Shown here in pieces: positions 1 through 8,728 of a stretch of DNA of 64,000 nt. Location of the stretch: NCBI RefSeq assembly GCF_900101265.1, contig NZ_FMZS01000001.1:682001-746000 (forward strand), given 5' to 3'. This DNA comes from Massilia sp. PDC64. Its GTDB lineage: Bacteria > Pseudomonadota > Gammaproteobacteria > Burkholderiales > Burkholderiaceae_D. The number at the start of each line of letters is the position of its first letter. Position 1 is the stretch's first letter. The notes below the pieces were generated by a model, which was given only the letters and a program-made list of their open reading frames with translations, had not been told where the DNA came from and ran no database searches. The position numbers were made by a program, and so were the translations under genes.

Positions 1-213
1 GCCGTCGTCGTGCGCGACGGCTTCGCGTACGTGTTCCGCCTGAATGCGGACGGCCGCGTGAGCCAGCTGAAAGTCACGACGGGCCGGCGCCTGGGCGACC
101 GCGTCGAGGTGACGGGCGGCCTGCCCGCGGATGCGCTGGTCGTCACGACCGGCGCCGGCTTCCTCAACGACGGCGATCTGGTACGCAACGCGCCGACGCT
201 GGCGGCGCGTTGA
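1..213 (+). CDS. RND efflux periplasmic adaptor subunit, C-terminal end only
   Basis: The reading frame is open from the left edge and ends in TGA, giving the last 70 residues of a protein. The segment reads as the membrane-proximal beta-domain of an HlyD/AcrA-type adaptor, with a short C-terminal stretch containing VTGGLPADALVVTTG, typical of the end of these proteins. It stops 10 bases before the start of an RND pump gene, the usual adaptor-pump operon order. The adaptor would bridge the inner-membrane pump and an outer-membrane channel in the periplasm. Substrate cannot be judged from this fragment. Confidence 0.75.
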   Translation, partial: AVVVRDGFAYVFRLNADGRVSQLKVTTGRRLGDRVEVTGGLPADALVVTTGAGFLNDGDLVRNAPTLAAR

Positions 214-223
214 GGGCACCGTC

Positions 224-3200
224 ATGAATTTTTCCGCGCTCTCGATCCGCAACCCGATCCCGGCGATCATGCTGTTCGCCCTGCTCACGTTCGCCGGCGT
301 GCTGGCGTTCAAGGCGAACAAGGTCCAGGACTTCCCGGACATCGAACTGCCCATCGTCACCGTCGTCGCGACGCTCGACGGCGCCGCGCCGGCCCAGCTG
401 GAGACGGAAGTCGCCCGCAAGATCGAGGACTCGGTCGCGACCCTGCAGGGCGTCAAGAACATCTATGCGCGCGTGCTGGACGGCGTGGCCACGATCACCG
501 TCGAGTTCATCCTCGAGAAGGACCTGTCGGATGCCGTCAACGACGTGCGCGACGCCGTCTCGCGCGTGCGCGCGGACCTGCCCGCGGAGATGCGCGACCC
601 CAGCGTGACGAAGACGACGACCGCGGGCCGTGTCGTGCTCACGTTCACGGCGCAGGCGGCGGATGCCCATGGCAAGCCGGCGCTCGACGCTCCCGACCTG
701 AGCTGGTTCGTCGACAACACGGTGTCCAAGCGGCTGCTCAGCGTCCCGGGCGTGGGCGCGGTCAAGCGCGTGGGCGGCGTCTACCGCGAAGTGCGCGTGG
801 AGCTCGACGACCGGAAGATGGCCGCGCTGCGCGTGTCGGCGCTGGACGTCTCGCGCCTGCTGCGCAGCGTGCAGCGCGAGGAACCGGGCGGCCGCGGCGA
901 CGTGAGCGGCGCCGAACAATCCGTGCGCACCCTCGCGACCGTGCAGACGGCGCAGGAACTGGCGCGCATGGACATCCCGCTGCCGGACGGCCGCCACGTG
1001 CGCCTGGACGAGATCGCGACGGTGTCCGACACGGTCGCGGAGCCGCGCGCCATCGCCGAGCAGGACGGCAAGCCGGTCGTCGCCTTCGAAATCTTCCGCA
1101 CGCGGGGCGCCGGCGAAATGGACGTCGCGAACGGCGCGCGCAAGGCCGTCGCCGAGCTGCAGCAAAAGCACGGCAACGTCGTGCTGCGCGAAGTGATCGA
1201 CAACGCGGCGCCCGTCGAGGACAACTTCGACGCGTCGATGGAAATGCTGTACGAAGGCGCCGTGCTGGCGGTGCTCGTCGTGTGGTGGTTCCTGCGCGAC
1301 TGGCGCGCGACGCTCGTCGCGGCGGCCGCGCTGCCGCTGTCCGTGATTCCCGCCTTCCTCGGCCAGTACCTGTTCGGCTACACGCTGAACATGGTCACCC
1401 TGCTGTCGCTGGCGCTCGTCGTCGGCGTGCTCGTGGACGATGCGATCGTCGAGATCGAGAACATCTCGCGCCACCTCCGCATGGGCAAGACGCCGATGCA
1501 GGCCGCGCTGGAAGCGGCCGACGAAATCGGCATGGCCGTGATCGCGACGACGTTCTCGCTCGTCGCCGTGTTCCTGCCGACCGCGTTCATGAGCGGCATC
1601 CCCGGCAAGTTCTTCAAGCAGTTCGGCTGGACGGCCGTGCTGGCGATCCTCGCGTCGCTGCTCGTCGCGCGCCTGCTGACGCCGATGATGGCCGCCTACC
1701 TGTTGAAACCGCTGCCGCACGCGGAAGAGCGCGACGGCCCGCTGATGCGGCGCTACATGCGCACGATGCAGTGGTGCCTGCGCCACCGCGGCCTGACGAT
1801 GATCGCGGCCGCGCTGTTCTTCGTCGGCTCGATCTCGCTCGTACCGCTGCTGCCGACCGGCTTCGTGCCGCCGGCCGACCGCTCGCAAACGCAGATCAAC
1901 GTCGAGCTGCCGCCCGGTTCCACGCTGGCCGAGACACGCGCCGTCGCGGAGCGCGTGCGCCAGGTGGCGATGGGCACGCCGAACGTCAAGGGCGTGTTCA
2001 GCTCCATCGGCGGCGGTTCCAGCGGCGACGCGTTCGCCCCCGGCGCGGCAGCCGAAGCGCGGCGCGCCGTGCTGACGGTGACGACCGTGGCGCGCGAGGA
2101 CCGCAAGGAAAAACTCTCGGCCGTCGAATCGGCGCTGCGCGCGCGCCTGGCCGACGTGCCCGGCGCCCGCTTCACCGTCGGCCCGCCGGACACGGGTGTC
2201 AAGATGCAGCTCGTGCTGCGCAGCGAAGACCCGGTCGCGCTGACGGCCGCCGCCCGCCGCGCCGAGCGCGAACTGCGCACCCTGCACGGCGTCGGCAACG
2301 TCAGTTCCAGCGCGTCGCTCGTGCGCCCGGAAATCATCGTGCGCCCCGATTTTGCACGCGCGGCGGACCTGGGCGTGACGGCGGCCAGCATCGGCGAGAC
2401 GGTGCGCGTGGCCACAAGCGGCGACTACGACCAGGTGCTGTCGAAGATGAACGTGTCGGAGCGCCAGGTCCCGATCCGCGTGAAACTGCCGGACACCGTG
2501 CGCGCGGACCTGGACGCCATCGGCCGCCTGACGGTGCCCGGCAAGAACGGCCCCGTGCTGCTGGCGAACGTGGCGACCATCACGATGGAAAGCGGCCCGG
2601 CCCAGATCGACCGCCTGAACCGCAGCCGCAACGTGACCCTGGAAGTGGAGCTGAACGGCCGCTCGCTGGGCGAGGTGAACGCGGAAGCGCGCGCCCTGCC
2701 CGCGCTGAAGAACCTGCCGCCGAACGTGTCGATCGCGGAACTGGGCGACGCGCAGGAGATGCAGAACCTGTTCGCCAGCTTCGGCCTCGCCATGCTGATC
2801 GGCGTGCTGTGCATCTACGGCGTGCTGGTGCTGCTGTTCACGGACTTCCTGCAGCCGGTGACGATCCTCGCGGCGCTGCCGCTGTCGATCGGCGGCGCGT
2901 TCGTCGCGCTGCTGCTCACGCATAACGCGCTGTCGATGCCGACGATGATCGGCCTGATCATGCTGATGGGGATCGTGACGAAGAACTCGATCCTGCTCGT
3001 CGACTATGCGATCCTCGCGCGCAAGGCGGGCATGAACCGCTTCGACGCGCTCGTCGACGCCTGCCACAAGCGTTCGCGTCCCATCGTCATGACGACGATC
3101 GCCATGGGTGCAGGCATGCTGCCGCTGGCGCTGGGCCTGTCGGGCGATCCGAGCTTCCGCTCGCCGATGGCGGTCGCCGTGATCGGCGGCCTGATCACGT

Positions 3201-3340
3201 CGACGTTGCTGAGCCTGCTGGTGGTGCCGGCCGTGTTCACGTACGTCGACGATATCGAGCACTGGTTCGGGCACCAGGCAAAGCGGCTGCGGCGTCATCC
3301 GCATCCGCCGGTGCCGAGTCGGGAGACGGTGGTGAAATAA
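224..3340 (+). CDS. RND efflux transporter permease (AcrB/MexB-like superfamily)
   Basis: A 1038-residue inner-membrane pump of normal RND length. The start MNFSALSIRNP was chosen because RND pumps begin with exactly this short amphipathic lead into TM1; an in-frame start upstream would overlap the adaptor gene. TM1 is near residues 12-28, then a large periplasmic loop, TM2-TM6 around 340-540, a second loop, and TM8-TM12 at the C-terminus. The proton-relay pair D405-D406 is present in GVLVDDAIVEIEN, so the pump should be proton-driven. A second conserved membrane motif, MGIVTKNSILLVDYA, lies near residue 915. It is co-transcribed with the adaptor; no outer-membrane channel gene follows. Drug or metal substrate is not predictable; the N-terminus resembles the multidrug-type more than the CusA-type pumps. 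Confidence 0.93.
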   Translation: MNFSALSIRNPIPAIMLFALLTFAGVLAFKANKVQDFPDIELPIVTVVATLDGAAPAQLETEVARKIEDSVATLQGVKNIYARVLDGVATITVEFILEKDLSDAVNDVRDAVSRVRADLPAEMRDPSVTKTTTAGRVVLTFTAQAADAHGKPALDAPDLSWFVDNTVSKRLLSVPGVGAVKRVGGVYREVRVELDDRKMAALRVSALDVSRLLRSVQREEPGGRGDVSGAEQSVRTLATVQTAQELARMDIPLPDGRHVRLDEIATVSDTVAEPRAIAEQDGKPVVAFEIFRTRGAGEMDVANGARKAVAELQQKHGNVVLREVIDNAAPVEDNFDASMEMLYEGAVLAVLVVWWFLRDWRATLVAAAALPLSVIPAFLGQYLFGYTLNMVTLLSLALVVGVLVDDAIVEIENISRHLRMGKTPMQAALEAADEIGMAVIATTFSLVAVFLPTAFMSGIPGKFFKQFGWTAVLAILASLLVARLLTPMMAAYLLKPLPHAEERDGPLMRRYMRTMQWCLRHRGLTMIAAALFFVGSISLVPLLPTGFVPPADRSQTQINVELPPGSTLAETRAVAERVRQVAMGTPNVKGVFSSIGGGSSGDAFAPGAAAEARRAVLTVTTVAREDRKEKLSAVESALRARLADVPGARFTVGPPDTGVKMQLVLRSEDPVALTAAARRAERELRTLHGVGNVSSSASLVRPEIIVRPDFARAADLGVTAASIGETVRVATSGDYDQVLSKMNVSERQVPIRVKLPDTVRADLDAIGRLTVPGKNGPVLLANVATITMESGPAQIDRLNRSRNVTLEVELNGRSLGEVNAEARALPALKNLPPNVSIAELGDAQEMQNLFASFGLAMLIGVLCIYGVLVLLFTDFLQPVTILAALPLSIGGAFVALLLTHNALSMPTMIGLIMLMGIVTKNSILLVDYAILARKAGMNRFDALVDACHKRSRPIVMTTIAMGAGMLPLALGLSGDPSFRSPMAVAVIGGLITSTLLSLLVVPAVFTYVDDIEHWFGHQAKRLRRHPHPPVPSRETVVK

Positions 3341-3342
3341 AG

Positions 3343-3371
3343 AAAAAGCCGGCGCGAAGCCGGCTTTTTTT
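3343..3371. terminator. Bidirectional intrinsic terminator
   Basis: Arms AAAAAGCCGGC and GCCGGCTTTTT flank a five-base loop and are followed by a T run on both strands. It lies between the convergent RND pump and DUF883-like genes and can serve both. Confidence 0.9.
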
Positions 3372-3389
3372 GTATCGACGGCGCGCCGA

Positions 3390-4160
3390 TCAGTAATCGC
3401 GGCTGCGGCCACCCAGCAGTTTGGCCAGCACGAAGCCGGCGGCCGCGGCGATGGCGATGGCCGTGCCCGGTTTCTGGCGCACGTACTCGAAGCTGGCTTC
3501 CTTCCACTGGCCGTAGGCGTCGGTCAGCTGTTGCTGGCGCTGGCCCAGGTTCAGCGTGGCGCCGCTCAGCACGCCCTGCAGCTTGTCCACGCCCGCGTGG
3601 GCGCTGGACGCCAGGCGGTCGACGACCGGCTGCACGCTGTTGACGGCCTTGTCGACCAGCGGCTTGGCGGCGTCGGCGGCCTTGTCGATCGACTGGTGCA
3701 GGTCCTGTGCGCGTGCATTCACCTGCGCGCCCAGGTCCTTCGAGTCGCCACCCACGCCCGAGCCGGTGGCGGCGCCGGCGCTCTGGCTGTTCTGGCTGCC
3801 GCTGCTGCCCGAACCCAGCGAGCTGCCGCCGATGCTCGAGTTGGTGCCGCTGGCGGTGGAGCCCGAGGCGCTCATCGAGCCCATCGAGCCCATGCCCGAC
3901 GACGACGATGCGCTGCCGGCATTGCTGGTGCCGCCCACGGCGCCGGTGCTGGATGCGGTGGCGCCGCCGGTGCTGCTGCCGGTCGTCGAGCTCTGCTGGT
4001 CCTTGCCCTGGTTCTGCTGGCTGCTCTTGTTCAGGCTGCCCGAACCGGTCGTGCTGCCCAGGTTGCCCGAGCCGCTGGCATTCGGCAGGTTGCTGTCCTT
4101 GCCCTGGTTGCCCGAGCCCAGGTTGCTGCCTTTTGCTTCGCTCGACTTCTGATTATCCAT
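3390..4160 (-). CDS. Ser/Gly-rich protein with DUF883 (ElaB/YqjD)-like C-terminal membrane anchor
   Basis: A 256-residue protein in two parts. Residues about 5-145 are low-complexity Ser, Gly, Asn and Gln with runs of GSGS and SSTGS. Residues about 150-256 are helical and Ala/Lys/Gln-rich, ending in a single hydrophobic segment (GTAIAIAAAAGFVLAKLL) followed by GGRSRDY. The C-terminal pattern, VRQKPG then a glycine/alanine-rich helix then a basic tail, is that of the ElaB/YqjD/DUF883 family of inner-membrane-anchored, stress-associated proteins. The start MDNQKS is preceded by AAGAGGA at good spacing, so I prefer it over an upstream in-frame ATG. Its function here is unknown; the long disordered N-terminus is not typical of E. 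coli ElaB, which is about 100 residues. Confidence 0.8.
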   Translation of the reverse strand: MDNQKSSEAKGSNLGSGNQGKDSNLPNASGSGNLGSTTGSGSLNKSSQQNQGKDQQSSTTGSSTGGATASSTGAVGGTSNAGSASSSSGMGSMGSMSASGSTASGTNSSIGGSSLGSGSSGSQNSQSAGAATGSGVGGDSKDLGAQVNARAQDLHQSIDKAADAAKPLVDKAVNSVQPVVDRLASSAHAGVDKLQGVLSGATLNLGQRQQQLTDAYGQWKEASFEYVRQKPGTAIAIAAAAGFVLAKLLGGRSRDY

Positions 4161-4379
4161 GATGAATTCCTCTTGTAAGATTTTGACCAATGCGGAGATA
4201 ACCGATCTTCTTGACCGTGCATCCGTTCAAAAGTTCGACCGATAGGCGGTCCTTCGCGTCGCGCCCATGCGCGATGTCGGAGCGACACCGACGCAATGCG
4301 GTGTCTCAATAAAAAAAATATAACTTTTGGTCGATCCGGACTGTGCGCTGCATAACAAAGCGCAGGACGGATGAGAGGC

Positions 4380-4401
4380 GGACCGGCGCGGCGGCCGGTC
4401 C
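4380..4401 (-). terminator. GC-rich hairpin after the acylation operon
   Basis: GGACCGGC and GCCGGTCC flank six bases just past the stop of the SGNH-like gene. There is no T run, so it may only be a 3' stability hairpin. Confidence 0.35.
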
Positions 4402-4408
4402 GGGATGG

Positions 4409-5689
4409 TCAGGGCGCGGACGCGCGGGCGTGTGCGATCAGGTCGTGCGCACCGGCAAAGACTTGCGGATAGTCACCGGCGCATTGCGCGCGCTCGGCGG
4501 CCAGGCGCTGGCGGTTGGCGGCCAGCGTGCCCTCGGCGAGACGGAAGCCGAACGCCGTTTCGCCGCCGAGGATGCGCTGCAGGATCCGCTCGCCCAGGGT
4601 CGACTTGAAGTGGCCGGCTTCCCAGTACCAGCGCGTCGCCGTGCGCGTGTCGCCGGGGGCCGGGATGCGTTCGCAGCGCATGCCGCCATAGCCGCTGAAG
4701 TCCCACACGTTGATGCGCGCATTCGGATACCGGACGCGCACGGCGTCCGCCTCGCGCACGAGCAGCTGCCGCCAGTCGTCCATCGTGGACTGCAGGCCCG
4801 CTTCGTCGAACATCGCCATCAGCTGCGCGTGGTACGGGTAGATCACCAGGTGCACCTCGGTGCGGTCGCGCGCCATCGTGGCCAGCAGCGTGCGCAGGCG
4901 ATCGATGCTTTCCGAACGGTTCGTGCCGGCCACGAACAAGTTGTGCGGCTTGCGCACGAGGTTCTTCGCGTTGTCCCCGGCCTTTTGCTGGAAGATCGCG
5001 TAATAGCCCTCGTCGCGCGCGAACTGGTTGTAGTTGCGCAGCGGCGTCTGGCCCCGTGCCGTCATCGTTTCCGGATCGGTCGCCTTTTGCAGGCGCACGG
5101 TGCGCAGCGCATCGGACACGGACTTGATCGAGAACAGCGTGTCGAACCGCCATTGCCACGGCAACGGTTCGGCGGCCGCGGGCGGCGCCGGGGCCTCGTC
5201 CGGCTTGACGAGGAAGTCCAGGAACTCGACGCCGATCACGGCCATCGCTGCCGGCGCGGCGCGCTCGCGCAGCTGCGCATACATGCGCTCGGACGTGGTC
5301 AGGCTCGTGCCCGACAGTCCCATGTTGTAGGCCGTGCGGCCATGTGCGCTCACCAGCGGGCTGTCCGGATCGAGGCCGACTTCGACGCGCGAATTCCCCA
5401 GCAGGATCAGGTCCGGCCGCACGGCCGCGGCCTGGGCCAGCTTGATCTGCTCGCGGTACTGTTCCGGCAGCGGCTTCACGTGGTTCAGGCTGGGGCTGTC
5501 GACGAACCCGTACAGGTGGTACGGATCGATGACGGCCACGAAGCCCGTGACCGCCAGCACGCCGGCGCCGACGACCGTCGCACACCACGCGGTAAAGCGC
5601 CGGTAGGACACCTGTGGACGCGCAGCTGCGGCCGCGGGCGCGCCGACCATCACCCCGGTTTCGTCGTCGTAGCGTTGGATCTGTTCCAT
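4409..5689 (-). CDS. SGNH/AlgX-AlgJ-like membrane-anchored protein, partner of an MBOAT acyltransferase
   Basis: A 426-residue protein with a cytoplasmic N-terminus of about 34 residues, one hydrophobic anchor (about 35-57) and a large extracytoplasmic domain. The domain holds LILLGNSRVEVGLDPD, a GxSR-like block reminiscent of the SGNH esterase/acetyltransferase fold used by AlgJ, AlgX and related proteins. I do not see a clear catalytic DxxH, so activity is uncertain. The start follows GGGGAG at good spacing. It lies 14 bases downstream of the MBOAT gene, which is the usual arrangement of two-component surface polysaccharide O-acetylation systems: the MBOAT protein moves an acetyl group across the membrane and the SGNH-type partner places it on sugar. 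The acceptor is not identifiable here, since no polysaccharide synthase is adjacent. Confidence 0.72.
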   Translation of the reverse strand: MEQIQRYDDETGVMVGAPAAAAARPQVSYRRFTAWCATVVGAGVLAVTGFVAVIDPYHLYGFVDSPSLNHVKPLPEQYREQIKLAQAAAVRPDLILLGNSRVEVGLDPDSPLVSAHGRTAYNMGLSGTSLTTSERMYAQLRERAAPAAMAVIGVEFLDFLVKPDEAPAPPAAAEPLPWQWRFDTLFSIKSVSDALRTVRLQKATDPETMTARGQTPLRNYNQFARDEGYYAIFQQKAGDNAKNLVRKPHNLFVAGTNRSESIDRLRTLLATMARDRTEVHLVIYPYHAQLMAMFDEAGLQSTMDDWRQLLVREADAVRVRYPNARINVWDFSGYGGMRCERIPAPGDTRTATRWYWEAGHFKSTLGERILQRILGGETAFGFRLAEGTLAANRQRLAAERAQCAGDYPQVFAGAHDLIAHARASAP

Positions 5690-5703
5690 GGGACTCCCCG
5701 GTC

Positions 5704-7245
5704 TCAGAACTGGAAATACAGGAATTCGGCGGGACGGCTGAGCGACAGCAGGCTGCCGAGCAGGATCGCCCCGATATACAGGCTCCAGCGCCGCGACGGC
5801 TGCCAGAGCTGCCAGAGCTGCCAGCGGGCGGCCAGACGCGGGCCGGCCATCGTGCCGAGTGCCGCTTCGTAGCGGCCCATGATCTGCTGGGTATTCGGCA
5901 GGCAGAACGCGATGAAGCCGCCGATGACGACCCATTGCCACGTCTCGAGGAAGCGCGACCCGCCACCCAGGTAGAACGTTACCCCCCATTGCTCGAGCAA
6001 CGCCTTCAACGGCCCGAGCTGCAGGCCGATCGACGCCGGCAGGCCGACGCCGTCCAGGCCCACCATGCCGTGCAGGATCGTCAGCGCCTTGTCGAAGCTG
6101 GTGGCACGGAAGAACACCCAGGCCACGCACACGGCCGCGAACGTCAGCGCCCAGCTGAAGACGGCCCAGACGCGGCCGCGCGGCAGGCGCAGCGTGTCCG
6201 CCACCGCGTTCCAGCCGTGGTTGATCACGAGGTAGATGCCATGCAGCGCGCCCCAGATGACGAAGTTCATGCCGGCGCCATGCCACAGGCCGCCCAGCAG
6301 CATCGTCGTCATCAGGTTGACGTAGCGGCGCACGGGGCCCTTGCGGTTGCCGCCCAGCGGCACGTACAGGTAGTCGCGCAGGAAGCGCGACAGGGTCATG
6401 TGCCAGCGGCGCCAGAAATCGATGATGTTCGCGGCCTTGTACGGCGAATCGAAGTTCAGCGGCAGCCGGATGCCGAACATCAGCGAGATGCCGATCGCCA
6501 TGTCCGAATAGCCGGAAAAGTCGAAGTACAGCTGGAACGCGTAGGCCAGCACCCCACCCCACGCGTTCGCGAGCGAGAAGATGTCCGCCTTGTCGAACAG
6601 GAAGTTGGCGTGCGGCGCCAGGTTGTCCGCGATCAGGACTTTCTTCGCCAGGCCGATCGCGAAAATGCTGAGGCCGACCGCGAAATTCTGGAACGAAAAG
6701 CGATAGCTGGCGGGCTTGTCGAACTGCGGCATCATTTCGGCATGGTGCAGCACGGGGCCCGCGATCAGGTGCGGGAAGTAGGTGATGAACAGCACGTAGT
6801 GCAGGAAGCGCGCTTCCTTGACCTTGCCCTGGTAGGTGTCGACGAGATAGGCGATCTGCGTGAACGTGAAGAAGGAGATGCCGATCGGCAGCACGACGTG
6901 CAGCAGCGGGATGTCCGCGTGCGCCAGCCAGTTCGCGCCCGAGATGAAGAAGTCGGCGTACTTGTAATAGGCGAGCAGGCCGAGGTCCGTGACGACCGCC
7001 GCCGTCAGCCACCGCTTGCGCGCCGGGCCGGCAGCCTGCCCGATGCGCTGCCCCATCCAGTAGTTGAACACGATGGAGCCCAGCAGCAGTGGAATGTAGT
7101 AATAGCTCCACCAGCCATAGAACGTCAGCGACGCGAGGGCCAGCCAGCCGGCGGCCTGGACGTGGCTCCGGCGCGCCAGCAGGAAGTAGCCGATGGCCGT
7201 GACGGGCAGGAACAGGAACAGGAAAGTGAAGGAATTGAAGAGCAT
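5704..7245 (-). CDS. MBOAT-family O-acyltransferase (AlgI/DltB-like)
   Basis: A 513-residue polytopic membrane protein starting MLFNSFTFLFLFLPV, the characteristic AlgI N-terminus. Conserved MBOAT blocks are visible: YFDFSGYSDMAIGI near the middle, NIIDFWRRWHMTLSRFLRDY, and GGLWHGAGMNFVIWGALHG, which carries the catalytic histidine of the family. The protein is expected to draw an acyl group, usually acetyl, from the cytoplasm and pass it to an extracytoplasmic partner, here the gene downstream. The family also includes enzymes for alginate, cellulose and D-alanyl-lipoteichoic acid modification; a Gram-negative polysaccharide acetylation role is the best guess. Confidence 0.9.
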   Translation of the reverse strand: MLFNSFTFLFLFLPVTAIGYFLLARRSHVQAAGWLALASLTFYGWWSYYYIPLLLGSIVFNYWMGQRIGQAAGPARKRWLTAAVVTDLGLLAYYKYADFFISGANWLAHADIPLLHVVLPIGISFFTFTQIAYLVDTYQGKVKEARFLHYVLFITYFPHLIAGPVLHHAEMMPQFDKPASYRFSFQNFAVGLSIFAIGLAKKVLIADNLAPHANFLFDKADIFSLANAWGGVLAYAFQLYFDFSGYSDMAIGISLMFGIRLPLNFDSPYKAANIIDFWRRWHMTLSRFLRDYLYVPLGGNRKGPVRRYVNLMTTMLLGGLWHGAGMNFVIWGALHGIYLVINHGWNAVADTLRLPRGRVWAVFSWALTFAAVCVAWVFFRATSFDKALTILHGMVGLDGVGLPASIGLQLGPLKALLEQWGVTFYLGGGSRFLETWQWVVIGGFIAFCLPNTQQIMGRYEAALGTMAGPRLAARWQLWQLWQPSRRWSLYIGAILLGSLLSLSRPAEFLYFQF

Positions 7246-7406
7246 GGCGACCGGTCGGGTAGGAAAACGGCTGGGGCGGCGTCAGGCCGGACGGTCTCAT
7301 CCTTGGCCATCCCGGCAATATAGCATCGTTTCCTTGCTATCAATACAGGGTGAGGCAGGCTGACAACACGGGATGACATGGAGAGAAGCCGGGCCGGAAA
7401 GCAAAA

Positions 7407-7430
7407 AGGGCCACCCGCTTGGGTGGCCCT
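7407..7430 (-). terminator. Intrinsic terminator of the tRNA-Thr gene
   Basis: AGGGCCACCC and GGGTGGCCCT form a ten-pair stem; read on the minus strand it is followed by TTTTTGC. It begins 11 bases after the tRNA 3' end. Confidence 0.85.
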
Positions 7431-7441
7431 TCTCACTGTGT

Positions 7442-7517
7442 TGGTGCCGCTGACCGGAATCGAACTGGTGACCTTCGCATTACGAATGCGCTGCTCTACC
7501 GACTGAGCTACAGCGGC
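7442..7517 (-). tRNA. tRNA-Thr (anticodon CGT)
   Basis: Read on the minus strand, a 76-base cloverleaf. The acceptor stem pairs GCCGCTG with CAGCGGC, the D arm has GCTCAGTCGGTAGAGC, the anticodon loop is TTCGTAA and the T arm contains GTTCGATTC. The 3' CCA is encoded. Anticodon CGT reads ACG, a common threonine codon in this GC-rich genome. The first pair of the anticodon stem (G27-A43) looks mismatched. It is a lone tRNA with its own terminator. Confidence 0.95.
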
Positions 7518-7696
7518 TAAACCGGAACAACCGTTTAACCTGTGTCCGTGCTACCTGCCATCAGACTGTTGGCGACCGGAGGTCTCGCCTGCGTCGCTCA
7601 TCAGGATGAGCTGCAGCGCGAAGGAGCCCGCATTCTAACAACAACTCCGCAAACTTGCTAGTCCGACTCGGCAATTTTATGCGGACACGTTAAAAA

Positions 7697-8698
7697 TTAT
7701 TCCTGGTGGTAGCTCGTCACGCGTTCCACCTCGCTCTTCGAGCCCAGGAACACGGGCACGCGCTGGTGCAGTTTCTGCGGCGCGATGTCGAGGATGCGTT
7801 GGCGGCCGTCCGTCGCGGCGCCGCCCGCCTGCTCGACGATGAAGGCCATCGGGTTCGCTTCGTACATCAGGCGCAGCTTGCCCGGCTGCGACGGGTCGCG
7901 CTGGTCGGCCGGGTACATGAAGATGCCGCCGCGGTTCAGGATGCGGTGCACGTCGGCCACCATCGAGGCGATCCAACGCATATTGAAGTCCTTGCCGCGC
8001 GGACCGGTCTTGCCGGCCAACATTTCGTCGACGTAGCGCGTGACGGGCGGATACCAGTGGCGCTGGTTCGACATGTTGATGGCGAATTCCTTCGTCTCTT
8101 CCGGGATCTGCATGTCCTTCTGCGTCAGGACCCAGGAACCCATCTCGCGGTCCAAGGTGAAGCAGTTGACGCCCGCGCCCGTGGTCAGCACCAGCATCGT
8201 CTGCGGGCCGTACACGGCATAGCCGGCTGCGACCTGCTGGCTGCCCGGCTGCATGAAGTCGGCTTCCGTCGGGGCGGTCATGCCTTCCGGCGCCTTCAGC
8301 ACGGAGAAGATCGTGCCAATGGAGACGTTGACGTCGATGTTCGACGAGCCGTCCAGCGGATCGAACAGCAGCATGTATTCGCCCATCGGGTAGCGGTTCG
8401 GGATCGGGTGGATGGATTCCATCTCTTCCGATGCCATCGCCGCCAGGTGGCCACCCCATTCATTGGCTTCGAGCAGGATCTCGTTGGAGATCACGTCGAG
8501 CTTCTTCTGCACCTCGCCCTGGATGTTCTCCGTGTTCGCGCTGCCGAGGATGTCGCCGAGTGCGCCCTTGCCGACCGAGTGGGAGATCGTCTTGCAGGCG
8601 CGGGCCACCACCTCGATCAGGAGGCGCAGCGATGCCGGGATATTGTTGTGGAGACGCTGTTCCTCGACGAGGTATTGCGTCAGGCTGACACGTTTCAT
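7697..8698 (-). CDS. fbp: Class I fructose-1,6-bisphosphatase
   Basis: A 333-residue cytoplasmic enzyme, normal length for class I FBPase, which removes the 1-phosphate from fructose-1,6-bisphosphate in gluconeogenesis. The metal-binding signature [10 protein letters not shown] is at residues 113-122, and SEEMESI around residue 90 supplies further acidic ligands. The substrate-binding block [20 protein letters not shown] lies near the C-terminus. The gene starts 30 bases after the end of pepN on the same strand and is probably co-transcribed with it, a pairing seen in many beta-proteobacteria. Confidence 0.97.
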   Translation of the reverse strand: MKRVSLTQYLVEEQRLHNNIPASLRLLIEVVARACKTISHSVGKGALGDILGSANTENIQGEVQKKLDVISNEILLEANEWGGHLAAMASEEMESIHPIPNRYPMGEYMLLFDPLDGSSNIDVNVSIGTIFSVLKAPEGMTAPTEADFMQPGSQQVAAGYAVYGPQTMLVLTTGAGVNCFTLDREMGSWVLTQKDMQIPEETKEFAINMSNQRHWYPPVTRYVDEMLAGKTGPRGKDFNMRWIASMVADVHRILNRGGIFMYPADQRDPSQPGKLRLMYEANPMAFIVEQAGGAATDGRQRILDIAPQKLHQRVPVFLGSKSEVERVTSYHQE

Positions 8699-8728
8699 GG
8701 ACTTCCTTCAGTTTGTGAAAATAAATTC

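Noticed and set aside
164..3412. A 1082-codon open frame antisense to the RND pump
   Set aside because: It is His/Arg/Asp-rich with no domain, and arises from GC-rich codon use on the opposite strand. The sense frame is a textbook RND protein.
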